From Scheffersomyces stipitis CBS 6054 (lineage: Eukaryota > Ascomycota > Pichiomycetes > Serinales > Debaryomycetaceae): a stretch of 64,000 bases of DNA. The stretch is from positions 1,240,001 to 1,304,000 of the forward strand of contig NC_009044.1 of NCBI RefSeq assembly GCF_000209165.1, in the 5' to 3' direction. This document shows, piece after piece, positions 40,899-50,955 of the stretch. The notes beneath the pieces were generated by a model. The model was not told the DNA's origin. It saw only the letters and a program-made list of their open reading frames with translations, and ran no database searches. The translations under genes and the position numbers were made by a program. How positions within the stretch are numbered: position 1 is the first letter of the stretch; each line of letters begins with the position of its first letter.

Positions 40899-41718
40899 GG
40901 TTTTCGTCTACCTACGGGAACGGCTACTGGCTGCTTCTGGTGCTTTTGCTCTTTAGTTCGGCTGGGTGGCTAAAACAACATGTTGGTGAAAATTTCAACA
41001 TTGTGGTTTTTTTTCTCGTTCCCACTATGTTAGTTATGTGATTTTGTGAAACAGCTCGGTATACAGAAATTAGTGCTGCTACCCATTTACTCACAGTAAT
41101 TTTTGTATAGTAATTTTTCATTGGTTTGACCTCTGATTTGATTGTTCCTTCGTAGTGGTGTGAATATGAATTTTCTGTTTCCTCGACTTAATCTCCGACA
41201 TAATTCGCTGGTGTTTAAAAATTGCTCTATGAATCTTCTTGAATGGACTCGAGAATTCGTTTCCTCTGTACCCCACGCTTGTAGCCAACTTCCGAGTCCA
41301 CTTGCGACGTCAGTATTTTTTTTTTTGGAGACAGTTCCAATTGTCAAGAGCCCCAGTATAAGCTCATTTACGGTCTCGGACTTATAACCTGGACTGAAGG
41401 CACAGTTTGAGTAGTATCAGTTACTTGATAAATAATCCACGGTCTGTGATTTGATTATATTAATTCGATATATGCAGGCGATATGGAATCAGATAATGGA
41501 TTAAGAATAGATAGATACAGATAAAGAAAAAGAAAAAGGTGGAGATAAAGGCAATTGCAATTTAGAGTACATGAGAGTATATGAGAGTGAATTTTGTAGA
41601 CTAAAAGTACATTAAAGTAATATTCTTTAGCTTTTATTGATTTTAACTACCGTAGTGTTTTGTTCTTATCTATTAATATATTCGTGTTATGTAGACATTA
41701 CTGTATTTGAGTGTACGT
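40899..41718. other. spacer between the RRM gene and PMI1
   Basis: Both flanking genes are on the minus strand. Short overlapping ORFs on both strands have no support. An AT-rich, purine-rich stretch (about 41500-41560) lies downstream of PMI1. Confidence 0.5.
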
Positions 41719-43038
41719 TTAGGCTTCCACAAAGGCTCTGTAGGTGGTGAACTCGTTGTCATCAGAACCACTGACCAACTCGATTTCAACACCAGGAGCA
41801 ACGAAGAAAACGTAGCCTGTCTTGACTTCCTTGACGTCGGAGCTGCCCTTGACAGAGATGGTACCGTTACCCTTTGTGGCGATGACGATAGAAGGACCAT
41901 CAAAGCCGTCAAAGTGTTGGACCTTGCCAGCCTTCTTGTCAAAAATAGTTTGCAAAACGGCAAACTCGGCAATAGGTGGATCGTACAAGACAGACTTGAC
42001 AGCTTCACCGTGAGACTTGGCAAAAGGCAAAAGTGGCATCTTCTGTTTCTCGACGGAGTCGTATGAATAAGTCAACATTTCAACCAAGTTCTTGACGTCC
42101 TTAAACTTTGGTGTGAAACCAGCTCTGACAACATTGTCGGAGGCAGCCATACATTCGATGATATCTCCCGAAATGTAGGCATGAGGGTCTTTAGCCTGCA
42201 AGAACATGGCTTCGCCGGCATTTAAGGCTACGTGGTTCAACAAGAGACAGCCACAGAATAAGCCAATGTCCTTAGGGAACTGGCCGTTCAAACGCTGAAT
42301 CAACTCGGGCAATCTGGAATCAATAGCAGTGAAAAGTTCTGGTTCAGACTTTGTACGGGCAACAAGCGACTCTGCCTTGGTAGCGATTGTAGATTCGTCA
42401 GTGTTCATCAACTTTCCGAATACCTTCTGAAGTAACTTTCTGTTAGAAGCGTCTTCCTCGGAACCTACAGTGGCCAGAGGCTTCACTCCAGAAGCAAACT
42501 CAGCAACGAGCTCGGCCCCGATGATGTCATGCAACTCCGGAATAGTCTTTAGCGTCTGGACCAATTGCTCTAAAGGCTTGAAGCCACAGAAACCTTCAAA
42601 CTCCGTCACAGCAATAGCCATCTCAGGCTTGTGGTTATCGTCAGGGTAATTCTTGGGGTCTGCTGCATGCAAAATGGCACCCAACTTCTTGTCGGGGTGA
42701 GCTTGAATCGACAAAACTTTTTCAATGGAAAGAACCTTGAAGAGAAATGGCAATTCCTTGTTGGAGCCAAACTTGTCAATAATCGACTGGTGCAACAACT
42801 GCTGTGGATGCGCAGAGACAAGGTCACGCAAGGTCTTGCCTTCGACGTCTGCACCTCCATCAACAGCGACAGAGGGAACCGAAGGGTGTGTACCCATCCA
42901 CAATTCAGCATAAGGTTTGGAGTTGTCGATAGAGACAGAGGCATCGGAGCTGGAAGCAAACTGGGCTACTGCTGAGGTAGACCCGATTTTACCCCAGTCG
43001 TAGTTTTGGTAGCCGCAGTTGATTCTGAAGAGTGACAT
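41719..43038 (-). CDS. PMI1: mannose-6-phosphate isomerase
   Basis: This zinc enzyme (439 residues) interconverts fructose-6-phosphate and mannose-6-phosphate, feeding GDP-mannose synthesis for glycoproteins and cell wall. It begins MSLFRINCGYQNYDWGK like other yeast type I isomerases, with LSIQAHPDKKLG and NHKPEMAIA (zinc ligands Gln/His/Glu) and a C-terminal cupin-like part. Length equals the family norm (~430-440). The frame continues 36 codons further up from a non-ATG codon, but the conserved start is the ATG at 43038. The promoter contains a GC-rich palindrome at 43187-43201. Confidence 0.95.
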   Translation of the reverse strand: MSLFRINCGYQNYDWGKIGSTSAVAQFASSSDASVSIDNSKPYAELWMGTHPSVPSVAVDGGADVEGKTLRDLVSAHPQQLLHQSIIDKFGSNKELPFLFKVLSIEKVLSIQAHPDKKLGAILHAADPKNYPDDNHKPEMAIAVTEFEGFCGFKPLEQLVQTLKTIPELHDIIGAELVAEFASGVKPLATVGSEEDASNRKLLQKVFGKLMNTDESTIATKAESLVARTKSEPELFTAIDSRLPELIQRLNGQFPKDIGLFCGCLLLNHVALNAGEAMFLQAKDPHAYISGDIIECMAASDNVVRAGFTPKFKDVKNLVEMLTYSYDSVEKQKMPLLPFAKSHGEAVKSVLYDPPIAEFAVLQTIFDKKAGKVQHFDGFDGPSIVIATKGNGTISVKGSSDVKEVKTGYVFFVAPGVEIELVSGSDDNEFTTYRAFVEA

Positions 43039-43669
43039 TGGTGAAAGAACGGATAGTCTGGTATGACTGGCTGCTAGGATGAAGATAGAGCCAGACTTTT
43101 CTAAAAACAAAAACACAAGAGCATCGGCACTATTTATATCAACCACCTGAATATATTTTTTCGTGGAAGCTCTCCCTAACTTTTCGCGCGCTGCCAGCGC
43201 GGTTCCTGAAAACGTGCTGAGATGGAATTTGACAGATAGAGTAGAATTTGGTGGATTTACCGGGAATTACTACTTAATGAGTTTTGATGGAGTTGTTGTA
43301 CAAGTCTTCAATGGCCCTGTTCCTGGTTCACTTGTTAGGGCAGGCTTCGAAACTCTTTTTTTGCTGTCCTCTATAAATATCTCTATCTAATTCTCGTTGT
43401 CAGTATCTCAGTATCTCTCGCTAGAACATCTCAAAGTGACAGATATGCCATGCTGGCACGGTGCGGCTGGTATCAGCCTTAAAGGGAAAGTTTCCCCCAC
43501 GCCCGTGCGGCTCATCTCTTCTCGCTGCGCGACTCGCGTCTCGATTGTAAATTCGAAGTGAACAAAAACCAACAAAAGTCGTATCACGTGAAAATCTCCA
43601 TTTTTCAGCCTACCAGATCAATTGAATAGGTAATTGCTAGCTACCGTATACCTCACAGCTTTCTCTCTA
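43039..43669. promoter_or_regulatory. divergent PMI1-dynactin p25 promoter region
   Basis: It contains TTTTCGCG (an SBF-like SCB core in reverse) joined to a perfect GC-rich palindrome with 7-bp arms (43187-43201). It also has CTCTCGCTAG at 43415-43424, GGGAAAGTTTCCC at 43484-43496, two GTGCGGCT copies, and CACGTG at 43585-43590, 80 bp before the p25 ATG. No gene is seen. Confidence 0.5.
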
Positions 43670-44227
43670 ATGGCTGATTGGATAGAAACGTCCTCTGGCA
43701 ACCGGATCTCACGGTCCGCTCATATCTCAGGCTCGGACCGGATCGTCATAAATGGAAATGCTACTATTCATCCTGGCGTACAAATCCACGGTGATGTTCA
43801 ACTTCTAGCAAACAAAAGCAGCACAGATACTACCACTGCTACTTTAGGCAAGTTCTGCTACCTCCGTCCAAACTGCCAGATCATCCCACCCGTGCTTCAG
43901 GAGTGCTCAGATCTGGACTCTACTACATACCATGGTCCTGTGACTATAGGAGCTTACACTATTATAGGAAGCAATACTGTAGTAAAGCTGGCCAATGTAG
44001 GGAACAGAGTTCTTATTGAAGACGACTGCGTTCTAGAAAACCTCTCAATAATCTATGAATGTTGCGTAATACGAAAGGGCACGGTTGTTCCTCCCAAAAC
44101 AATAATTCCTCCGTACAGCGAAGTCAGTGGAGTTCCAGGGAAGGACTTTAGGATCTCAAGCTTGAATTCCTGCTACAAGAGATTGATTGAAATAGAAGCC
44201 AAAGAGCTACAGATATTAGGCTCTTGA
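43670..44227 (+). CDS. DCTN5: dynactin subunit 5 (p25)
   Basis: This 185-residue protein is a left-handed beta-helix subunit of the dynactin pointed-end complex, which links dynein to cargo. The opening WIETSSGNRISRSAHISGSD is typical of p25, and hexapeptide-type repeats (such as IGAYTIIGSNTVV) follow. The ATG at 43670 gives the conserved MADWIETSSGN start; the frame upstream opens only from a TTG. S. cerevisiae lacks an obvious p25, so its presence shows a fuller dynactin in this lineage. Convergent with EPS1. Confidence 0.9.
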   Translation: MADWIETSSGNRISRSAHISGSDRIVINGNATIHPGVQIHGDVQLLANKSSTDTTTATLGKFCYLRPNCQIIPPVLQECSDLDSTTYHGPVTIGAYTIIGSNTVVKLANVGNRVLIEDDCVLENLSIIYECCVIRKGTVVPPKTIIPPYSEVSGVPGKDFRISSLNSCYKRLIEIEAKELQILGS

Positions 44228-44377
44228 TGTTAAATTAGTTATATTGGGACATGATGTGTACTATATTAGTTAACTTGTTATATAGATTACTCCAGTACTA
44301 TGGCTATAGAGCACAGTGGATAGCTGGTAGAGCTTACTGGGAATAGCTATTCATTATTATAGTGAGTAATCGCTGGA

Positions 44378-46687
44378 TTAATCCTTTTTGGGAACGTTAT
44401 TTCCTATTATGCCTCGGCTCTGTCTGGAAGCAAATCTTCTCTGTTTGACGATTCTTCTCGCTATCACTGCTATAAAGTATATGCAAGCAAAGAAGCCAAT
44501 GTATCCTATGAAGCCTCTGTCATGGATCTTGTTCATGAAATTAAGTGGACCTCCATATGGACTACTCACCAACTTGGTATTGATACTGGGTCCCCGAGAA
44601 GAATCCAATAGAGAAAGAAGAACCGGCTTCAACATGTGTGGATCGTTGGTCAACTGGGCTCCCTGGGTGTTTTCGTCCCAGTAGTATCTGTTATCCTTAC
44701 TGATGACAATAGAGTCACCGGGCTTGTAGTGGTCTGGGTTGAATTTGAATGCCGAGTGTTTGAACTGGTCTATCTTAGAAATATCTACGTAAGTGAACAA
44801 AACTTCACTGTTGGTGAAAAGGTGGGGGATTTCCTTCCTCATAGCAGCGATTATCTTGAGACTGTCAGCATTCAGTTGTTTCAATTTAGCTACCACTTTG
44901 TCTTTAGCTGATCTATTCTTCAAGAGATCGTCAAAGTAGAACGTTTTCTTCAAGTAGTTGTATTCGTGCGCAGCAAGAGACATGTTGAAAATTGCCTTGT
45001 TGGTGGCTACTGCGTCGTTGGAATCTATAAACGTTACTACTATCTTATCAGCTCTCTTTTCTGTCTTGTCACTGAAGTAGTATGGCAAAAGCTCTGGTGT
45101 TAATTCGTTGTATAAAGGATACTGGTTATCCTCAATAAATTCCTTGATCTTCTTTTCATTTCTGATATCTTCTGGCGCAAAGCTCTGAAAAACAGTGGTG
45201 ATCAACGAATTGTCTTTGAATACCAACAAGGTAGGCTTAGAAGTCAAAGTAGTAGCCAAATGCATAGCCTTGTTGAACTGTTTATGTGGTTCGTTATGGT
45301 CGTAGTTGATGAATTGAACCAAACTTTCTGCTTGTACAAGCACATTAGACTCGATCTTGTCTTGTTTAGAAGTATACAACTTGACATTGAATGGGGACTT
45401 GGTGACATAGTCCAACAAATAAGGAAGAACGGCTCTGTCTTCTTCCGTTATCGTCTTCTCGTTGTAGTAAAACACTATAGAAACTACGCCATCCTTTGGA
45501 TACGATTCCAAAGGTTCAGCTGGTAAAGATTTTCTGTAGCTCATAACATCAGCCAACCCTCTAGCAGATAACGACTCGTATTGAGAGTTCTCAAACAACC
45601 TCGTAACGAAAGACTTCATCTTGGGAATAGAGAGTTCTCCGTTGTAGTCGAATCTGATCTTTCCTGTTCTCTTAGGCAAAAACATAGCAAACTTTGGTAA
45701 ATACTTAGAGTTTACTTTGGACAACTCACTGAAACCCAACAGCTTACAGATTGAAGGATTCGACTGGCAATTGAAATGGCCAGTCTTAGTTACCAGTAAC
45801 ACATGGTTGGACAACTTGTCCCACAATTGCTTTACTTCGTTGCAGTCATAGCAGGCTTTGTCGAACTGGCTCTTTCCCGTCGATTCAGTTGTTGTCCATT
45901 GCTTATCGGTAGCTGGAAAAAAAGTGACGAAGTGTGGTTCAGAAATGTCTCCAGCCATGATATCAAGCATAGCATCAGTGGAAATTAACTCCGAAGCACT
46001 GTCCATATCAATTTCTCCAGCATTGTACTCTGCAACAGACTTTTTCAAGTACTTGACGAAGTTCTCTGATGTTCTGGTAAGCGAACGAGGAAAGCCGTCT
46101 ACGTCTTTCAGCTTACCTGGAATCAACTCTCCGGTCTTCTTATCTCTGGCTGGAGCATACAATCTCAAGTTGGGATAGTAAGCAATATCCTCTCTTTCAC
46201 ACAAATCTCCACTTTCTACACAGTTCACTTGTCTCATCTGGATGTTCAACTTGGCCAACTCGGGATAGATACTTTTATATGCCCTCTCCCAGATTGGAGC
46301 TAGAGCTTTACAGTGATGGCAGTAGGGTGAGTAAAACTCAATAAATGACAATTGTTTACTGGTAGAGGAGTCGAAATCAGCCATCGTCAATTGCGACGGC
46401 ATTTGGATTGAATCATTGGTTTCTCCTTCCTGTTCGTCTGTCTTTTTCTTCGTATCCTCTTGCAGTTTTTCGCTGTTAGAAATCGCTGAGTCTGGCAGAT
46501 TACCACTGTCATTTTTGTTGATGTTGTTGTCGTTGCTATTAGCTTTGGCATCTACAATCAATTCGGCGGGATCGCTGATTCCTCCGTCGTCTTTCTGTAC
46601 TTCGTTTTCAATTTTGGGTATAGTAGCCGGGGAAGCTAGAACCACTGGCAAGGCAAGTGAAGCCACGGCCAATTTGAGGAGCCTCAT
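44378..46687 (-). CDS. EPS1: ER transmembrane protein disulfide isomerase Eps1
   Basis: This 769-residue type I ER membrane PDI takes part in ER quality control of membrane proteins (Pma1 in S. cerevisiae). A signal peptide spans ~1-18 (MRLLKLAVASLALPVVLAS). An acidic, Asn/Asp-rich linker reaches ~90. The first thioredoxin domain has the active site CHHC at ~123-126 (yeast Eps1 has CPHC). A second CxxC, CYDC, follows ~150 residues later. Further thioredoxin-like domains are inactive. One membrane segment near residue 735 (GYIGFFACIYFIAVIA) precedes a basic cytosolic tail. It is longer than yeast Eps1 (701), partly through the linker. The ATG at 46687 starts the signal peptide. Confidence 0.92.
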   Translation of the reverse strand: MRLLKLAVASLALPVVLASPATIPKIENEVQKDDGGISDPAELIVDAKANSNDNNINKNDSGNLPDSAISNSEKLQEDTKKKTDEQEGETNDSIQMPSQLTMADFDSSTSKQLSFIEFYSPYCHHCKALAPIWERAYKSIYPELAKLNIQMRQVNCVESGDLCEREDIAYYPNLRLYAPARDKKTGELIPGKLKDVDGFPRSLTRTSENFVKYLKKSVAEYNAGEIDMDSASELISTDAMLDIMAGDISEPHFVTFFPATDKQWTTTESTGKSQFDKACYDCNEVKQLWDKLSNHVLLVTKTGHFNCQSNPSICKLLGFSELSKVNSKYLPKFAMFLPKRTGKIRFDYNGELSIPKMKSFVTRLFENSQYESLSARGLADVMSYRKSLPAEPLESYPKDGVVSIVFYYNEKTITEEDRAVLPYLLDYVTKSPFNVKLYTSKQDKIESNVLVQAESLVQFINYDHNEPHKQFNKAMHLATTLTSKPTLLVFKDNSLITTVFQSFAPEDIRNEKKIKEFIEDNQYPLYNELTPELLPYYFSDKTEKRADKIVVTFIDSNDAVATNKAIFNMSLAAHEYNYLKKTFYFDDLLKNRSAKDKVVAKLKQLNADSLKIIAAMRKEIPHLFTNSEVLFTYVDISKIDQFKHSAFKFNPDHYKPGDSIVISKDNRYYWDENTQGAQLTNDPHMLKPVLLSLLDSSRGPSINTKLVSSPYGGPLNFMNKIHDRGFIGYIGFFACIYFIAVIARRIVKQRRFASRQSRGIIGNNVPKKD

Positions 46688-47611
46688 TTTGATATGCCAA
46701 GTGTATCTCCAGAATATCAATTAGCCTACAAAGCGAGGTGAGGATCGAATCAGAAGAAAGAAAGTTATGAAAAACTGGAGCTACTAATTGTTTTAGAACA
46801 GCCTGGAGATATTTTCGGTTGTGTGCCCTGGCGAAATAGTCGCACGAGTTTAGGTGAAGGTCTGGAGAAATGACAAAGGGCATAATTGAAAGAGGTGGTA
46901 GTGGTAACGAATTGAGTTATTGGTGAATTGTGACTGGGGTATGCTGGGTTTAGAATAGATAGAAAAATTCATTGGTATGGAATTGATGTAAATTAATTTT
47001 GAAGAATGAAAATGAACAACAAAATCGTGAAGTTAGAGCTCATCAAGTGTGTGTGCTCCTTATTTTGTGGATGTTAGTAGATTTGAACGTCTGGTTTAAT
47101 CTGGTTGCCACGTATAGTTTTCTCTGGCATTACATGTGGAGTGTCCTACGTATCCTAATGAACTAATTTCTTTCCATAATATACTGTTTTTTTGCAATTG
47201 GCATACTCCACGTATATTCTACTTCTGTCTATTCTCTTTATCCCAAATTCATACGATTCTTTCTTCGCAACCCGAATCTTTATAGAATATATTAGTGAAT
47301 TTCCTACTAACGTATCCGTTATCCACTATCTTATCATATATTCCCATGGAATCTAAACATATCTAAATTTGAAGTAAATCTTGTGCGTTCTTCCTTTTTT
47401 ATTCTGGTACGGACTCTAATTTCTGTCCTCTCTCAATTCTATCTACAGTTCACCATCTCTATTTCACTCTACACTGAGTACTCCACAATCTTTCTATACG
47501 TCCATTCTATATTCGTTCTAGTCTCCCAATGAATATGTATGCTATGTGCAATGCACTCTAATGAATAAATACCTCTATGCTGGATGCTCTATCAATGCTG
47601 ATGCTCTATTG
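46688..47611. other. spacer between EPS1 and YIA6
   Basis: No gene is supported. A TACTAAC at 47305-47311 has neither a nearby 3' splice site nor a 5' splice site, so I do not call an intron. Confidence 0.5.
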
Positions 47612-48739
47612 TTACACCTTATGGCTGATCTCCAACAAGTACGTCTTGAAGTACTCGAAACTTACCAACGTCACAGCGCTCGCGGGCACCGTCCGGAGCA
47701 AGTTGATTCCGTAACCCGCATAGAACCCTCTCAAGCCCTCTGTCTTGTATATTCTGAATATTGCTGCAGCCAACTTTCCTTTACCATTTTCTGGCTTATT
47801 GGACTTCGTCTGTATCTGCATTCTCGTACGTAAAATCTCGTGGGGATAGGTGATGGTGCTGGCAATCATCTTGGAGAGAGCCGACGCTACTATGAGACGT
47901 CCCAAAAGTGTGTTGGAATGGGTGATGTCACCACTATGCAAAAACTTTTTGAGTTTTTCGTATACGGGGAAATGAATTCCCACATGCAAAAGACCGAAGA
48001 GTGACGGAACAAGTCCAGAATAAAAGACTTTGATTCCCTCTTCGCGGTACATTTTACTGAAGGCATCTATTGTGCCCTTATAGTATGTTCTTTTGACCTT
48101 GTCAGTGCTGGCCTTAGCTTTGACACTATCGTAGATCGTATGGCCCTTTCCTGTCTGGATCATCAATCTCGTCTTGACTACCCAAATCGGATTCACAGCA
48201 CAAGACGATGTTATTCCAGCAGTCAAAGCTGACAAGAAATGTGTGGCCGAGTCTCGCTCAATGCCAAGATACTGATGCAATATAGATGGATACAACTGTT
48301 TCGTGCGCTCATACACTGTGAAATAGATAGTCCACGTCGGTAAGTAACCGATGGTGATAGGAACAAGACCTCGGTAAAGTCCCCTAATACCTTCCTCTCG
48401 TACAATCGTCTTGAAAGCCCCTAAAAATCCCTTATATTTGATGGTCGTATTGGAGTCGGAACGAAGCATAGCTCCCTGTGCTTGTAAACGAGTCTTGACT
48501 ACATCGAGAGGACACACAATGACTCCGGCAAGAAATCCAGATGCTGCTCCTGCCATTGTCACGATCTGATTGGCCAGACAGTGCTGAAGAAGCTGTGGTG
48601 AATTGAAGCTGAGAATGGAAAACTTACGGTGGATCTCGAAAGTCCTTTCTTTCGATCCCCGGAACTCGAGATCTTCACCTTGTACTACATCGGAGAAGTC
48701 CGGACGACCGAGATTGTGCTTTTCTCCTCTATCGGCCAT
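47612..48739 (-). CDS. YIA6: mitochondrial NAD+ carrier (Yia6/Yea6 type)
   Basis: This 375-residue mitochondrial carrier should bring NAD+ into mitochondria. It has an N-terminal extension of ~55 residues and then three carrier repeats with the signatures PLDVVKTRLQ, PIWVVKTRLM and PHEILRTRMQ. The pattern LPTWTIYFTVYE and the Trp in the second signature (PIWVVKTR) are typical of the NAD/pyrimidine-nucleotide branch, with Yia6/Yea6 the best fit. The start is the ATG at 48739 (MADRGEKHNL). A longer frame exists, but without ATG. The alternative is a pyrimidine nucleotide carrier (Rim2), judged less likely. Confidence 0.88.
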   Translation of the reverse strand: MADRGEKHNLGRPDFSDVVQGEDLEFRGSKERTFEIHRKFSILSFNSPQLLQHCLANQIVTMAGAASGFLAGVIVCPLDVVKTRLQAQGAMLRSDSNTTIKYKGFLGAFKTIVREEGIRGLYRGLVPITIGYLPTWTIYFTVYERTKQLYPSILHQYLGIERDSATHFLSALTAGITSSCAVNPIWVVKTRLMIQTGKGHTIYDSVKAKASTDKVKRTYYKGTIDAFSKMYREEGIKVFYSGLVPSLFGLLHVGIHFPVYEKLKKFLHSGDITHSNTLLGRLIVASALSKMIASTITYPHEILRTRMQIQTKSNKPENGKGKLAAAIFRIYKTEGLRGFYAGYGINLLRTVPASAVTLVSFEYFKTYLLEISHKV

Positions 48740-49402
48740 GCTGGGAGATGTCGATTTGTTGCTGGTGGTGGAAATTTGGCTGTCCTGAAAATTCTGTTTT
48801 ACAAAAAAGATGTGAAATTTGACGATGTTGAGTTCAGGGAAATGTGATAAAAGACCGGCTAGTTTCGGCTCAAAAACGGCACTGACTATCAGACGACTAT
48901 CTACGGTCAAATTGGCTCTTATGGGCGTGCTCTAGGCAATATAAATATGGTACAAGTAGGGATACCAGCTGATTCGAGAAAGAATCCGAGTATGATTCTG
49001 GGAATTTGGCCCTCTCTTCTATCAGGATGTATTAGTGAGTGTATCCTGCAGAGAAAACAGATCGCTTACCGCTTCCCGAACTAAATTGCAACTGGAGAAC
49101 AGAAGAGATGAAGAGAGATGAAAGAGAAAAGTACAGCCGGCAAATTAAGATAACCAAAAACGTAAAATTCTTACATATTCGCTATACAATTTCATCGGGG
49201 CCATTTGGAAGATAACTCTCTTACTTATCTCTTTGAAACTGCACCTCCCCTCCTCCCGAGTATTCCCCATCTATCAACCTTCTTTTCGTCTGCCTGGTCA
49301 CGTGCCTTCTCGAGTCAATATCAAAATTGTCTAAATAGCCTCTCGAATTTTTCATTAAACCAACTACTCTATTTCTGTATCAATATTTATCTTTCTGTAT
49401 CA
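48740..49402. other. divergent spacer, YIA6 to DUF866 gene 1
   Basis: A GTCACGTGC box lies at 49298-49304 (CACGTG from 49299), about 100 bp before the downstream ATG. A pyrimidine-rich leader follows. No gene is seen. Confidence 0.5.
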
Positions 49403-49888
49403 ATGGTCAAATTCTATCTCAAGATTTATGCCACCTTAGAGGGTGTAACCGACGTTGAGCCTGTGGATACCACCGACTCTCCCCAAGAGTATATCTTTAC
49501 TATTCAATGTACAAAGTGTAGAACCACTCATGATAAGCCAGTGAACATCAACCGGTTTGAACAACATGAAATTCTGGGATCTAGAGGAGAGGCCTCGTTT
49601 GTGTTCAGATGTAAGGAATGTAAATCTGAGCATTCTGCATCTATCACGAGAACTTCTTCCAAGTTAACTGTTGACGACAAGAAGCCCGTGGCTATTTTAG
49701 AGATCGATGCCAGAGGTCTTGATTTTGAGAAGTTTCATCCTGAAGGTCGCTATGAAGCTGTAGGTGCTGAAACAGGCACAAAATTCACAGACGTAGATTT
49801 AAGTGATGACGAATGGTACGATTACGACGATAAAGCAGGTGCTGAAGTCAGCATCACTGATGTGAAATGGGAGATTTCACGTTCATAG
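49403..49888 (+). CDS. DUF866 zinc-binding protein, copy 1 (YCR090C family)
   Basis: This 161-residue protein belongs to the UPF0587/DUF866 family (S. cerevisiae YCR090C, human CZIB), small zinc-binding proteins conserved in eukaryotes. Two CxxC pairs, CTKC and CKEC, are spaced ~33 residues apart and would bind one zinc. Other family marks are INRFEQHEI, RGEASFVFRCKEC and the C-terminal DDEWYDYDDK...DVKWEI. The start is the ATG at 49403 (MVKFYLKIYATLE), the conserved family start. A longer frame lacks ATG. Function is not well established. A close paralogue follows in tandem at 50470. Confidence 0.92.
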   Translation: MVKFYLKIYATLEGVTDVEPVDTTDSPQEYIFTIQCTKCRTTHDKPVNINRFEQHEILGSRGEASFVFRCKECKSEHSASITRTSSKLTVDDKKPVAILEIDARGLDFEKFHPEGRYEAVGAETGTKFTDVDLSDDEWYDYDDKAGAEVSITDVKWEISRS

Positions 49889-50469
49889 TTTTAGCATAGA
49901 AATGAATGGTAATGTTAGCTTCAGTGTAGTATAAGTTTAGTTTGGTAATTACTTTAGATTCACTGTAGGAATTGAGATAATTCTTTCTACTTTAATTCTT
50001 TTAACGTTTACCAAGAAATTAGCTTAATTGTAGCCTATTCGTGGCTCAATGTTCAGTACTACTCCAGGCAGTTTTTACTTTGATCTTGGATCTAGTGATT
50101 CTCATTACTACAAAGATTTAAAAAATGGTGCTGTGTGAAGGTAGCTTGTGTCGGTAGTATGACTCTTGTCCCGATTGGGATTTTACGCCCGGATGACTAG
50201 GATTACTCTTGTGGGTTTCCGTAGGGTTGAACTCGGAGTTGGTTCCTTTCTCGTTAACAAGGTTCTATGACTCTTGATAGCGCGGATTTACGTCCCGATT
50301 GGGCAACTAAAAACGAAAAAGTGTCAAAATTTCGCAGCTATTCTGACTAGTTTTCAATTCACTTAGCTTGTCCAAACATATGGATAATTGTGGATAATTG
50401 TAGATTATAAATTGAATAGATATCCACTTCTTTTCTGATACTTTGTCTTCCATTTCATCATCAACTTCA
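49889..50469. other. spacer between the two DUF866 genes, with scattered repeats
   Basis: Two copies of TATGACTCTTG (50158-50168, 50266-50276) and two of CCCGATTGGG (50170-50179, 50294-50303) occur in different order, along with TTTACGYCC words. No gene is seen. Confidence 0.6.
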
Positions 50470-50955
50470 ATGTTAACCTACATCCTACAAGCTTCTGCTG
50501 TGTTGAAAAACGTCACTGGTCTCCAGCCAGTGGATACGATGGCGTATCCCTTTGACTACAAATTCATTGTGAAATGTACTGGTTGTAAGACCGAACACAA
50601 TAACCCTGTTGAGATGAATCGTTTTGATAAATTTGAAATTACTGGATTTCGTCGAGAAGCCAACTTCTTATTCAAGTGCCGTGAATGCAGAAGAGAGAGG
50701 TATGCTACGCTTACTAGACTCCCCAACAAAATAGACCAAGACGGATGTCAAACACCAATATTGAAAATTTCCACTCATGGGATAGAGCTCTTGGAGTTTA
50801 TACCAGACGACCAATTCGAGTGCCAGAGCAGTCTCTCACAAAGAGTGATCCAAGAAATCGGACTAGAAGAAGGAGAGTGGTATGACTTCGATGAGGAAGG
50901 CAATGGCGACGTTGGAATTCACGACGTCAAGTGGGAGATTGTTTTATCAAGATGA
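50470..50955 (+). CDS. DUF866 zinc-binding protein, copy 2
   Basis: A second 161-residue DUF866 protein, exactly the length of copy 1 but clearly diverged (roughly 40% identical by eye). The zinc cysteines are kept (CTGC, CREC), as are MNRFDKFEI, REANFLFKCREC, EGEWYDFDEE and DVKWEI. A retained frame, zinc site and C-terminus argue for a working gene. The N-terminus is more hydrophobic (MLTYILQASAVL). The start is the ATG at 50470; the upstream frame opens only from a TTG. Tandem duplication followed by divergence is the simplest origin. S. cerevisiae has one member. Confidence 0.9.
   Translation: MLTYILQASAVLKNVTGLQPVDTMAYPFDYKFIVKCTGCKTEHNNPVEMNRFDKFEITGFRREANFLFKCRECRRERYATLTRLPNKIDQDGCQTPILKISTHGIELLEFIPDDQFECQSSLSQRVIQEIGLEEGEWYDFDEEGNGDVGIHDVKWEIVLSR

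Noticed and set aside
47305..47311. TACTAAC branch-point motif
   Set aside because: No 3' splice site within a usual distance and no GTATGT upstream on that strand.
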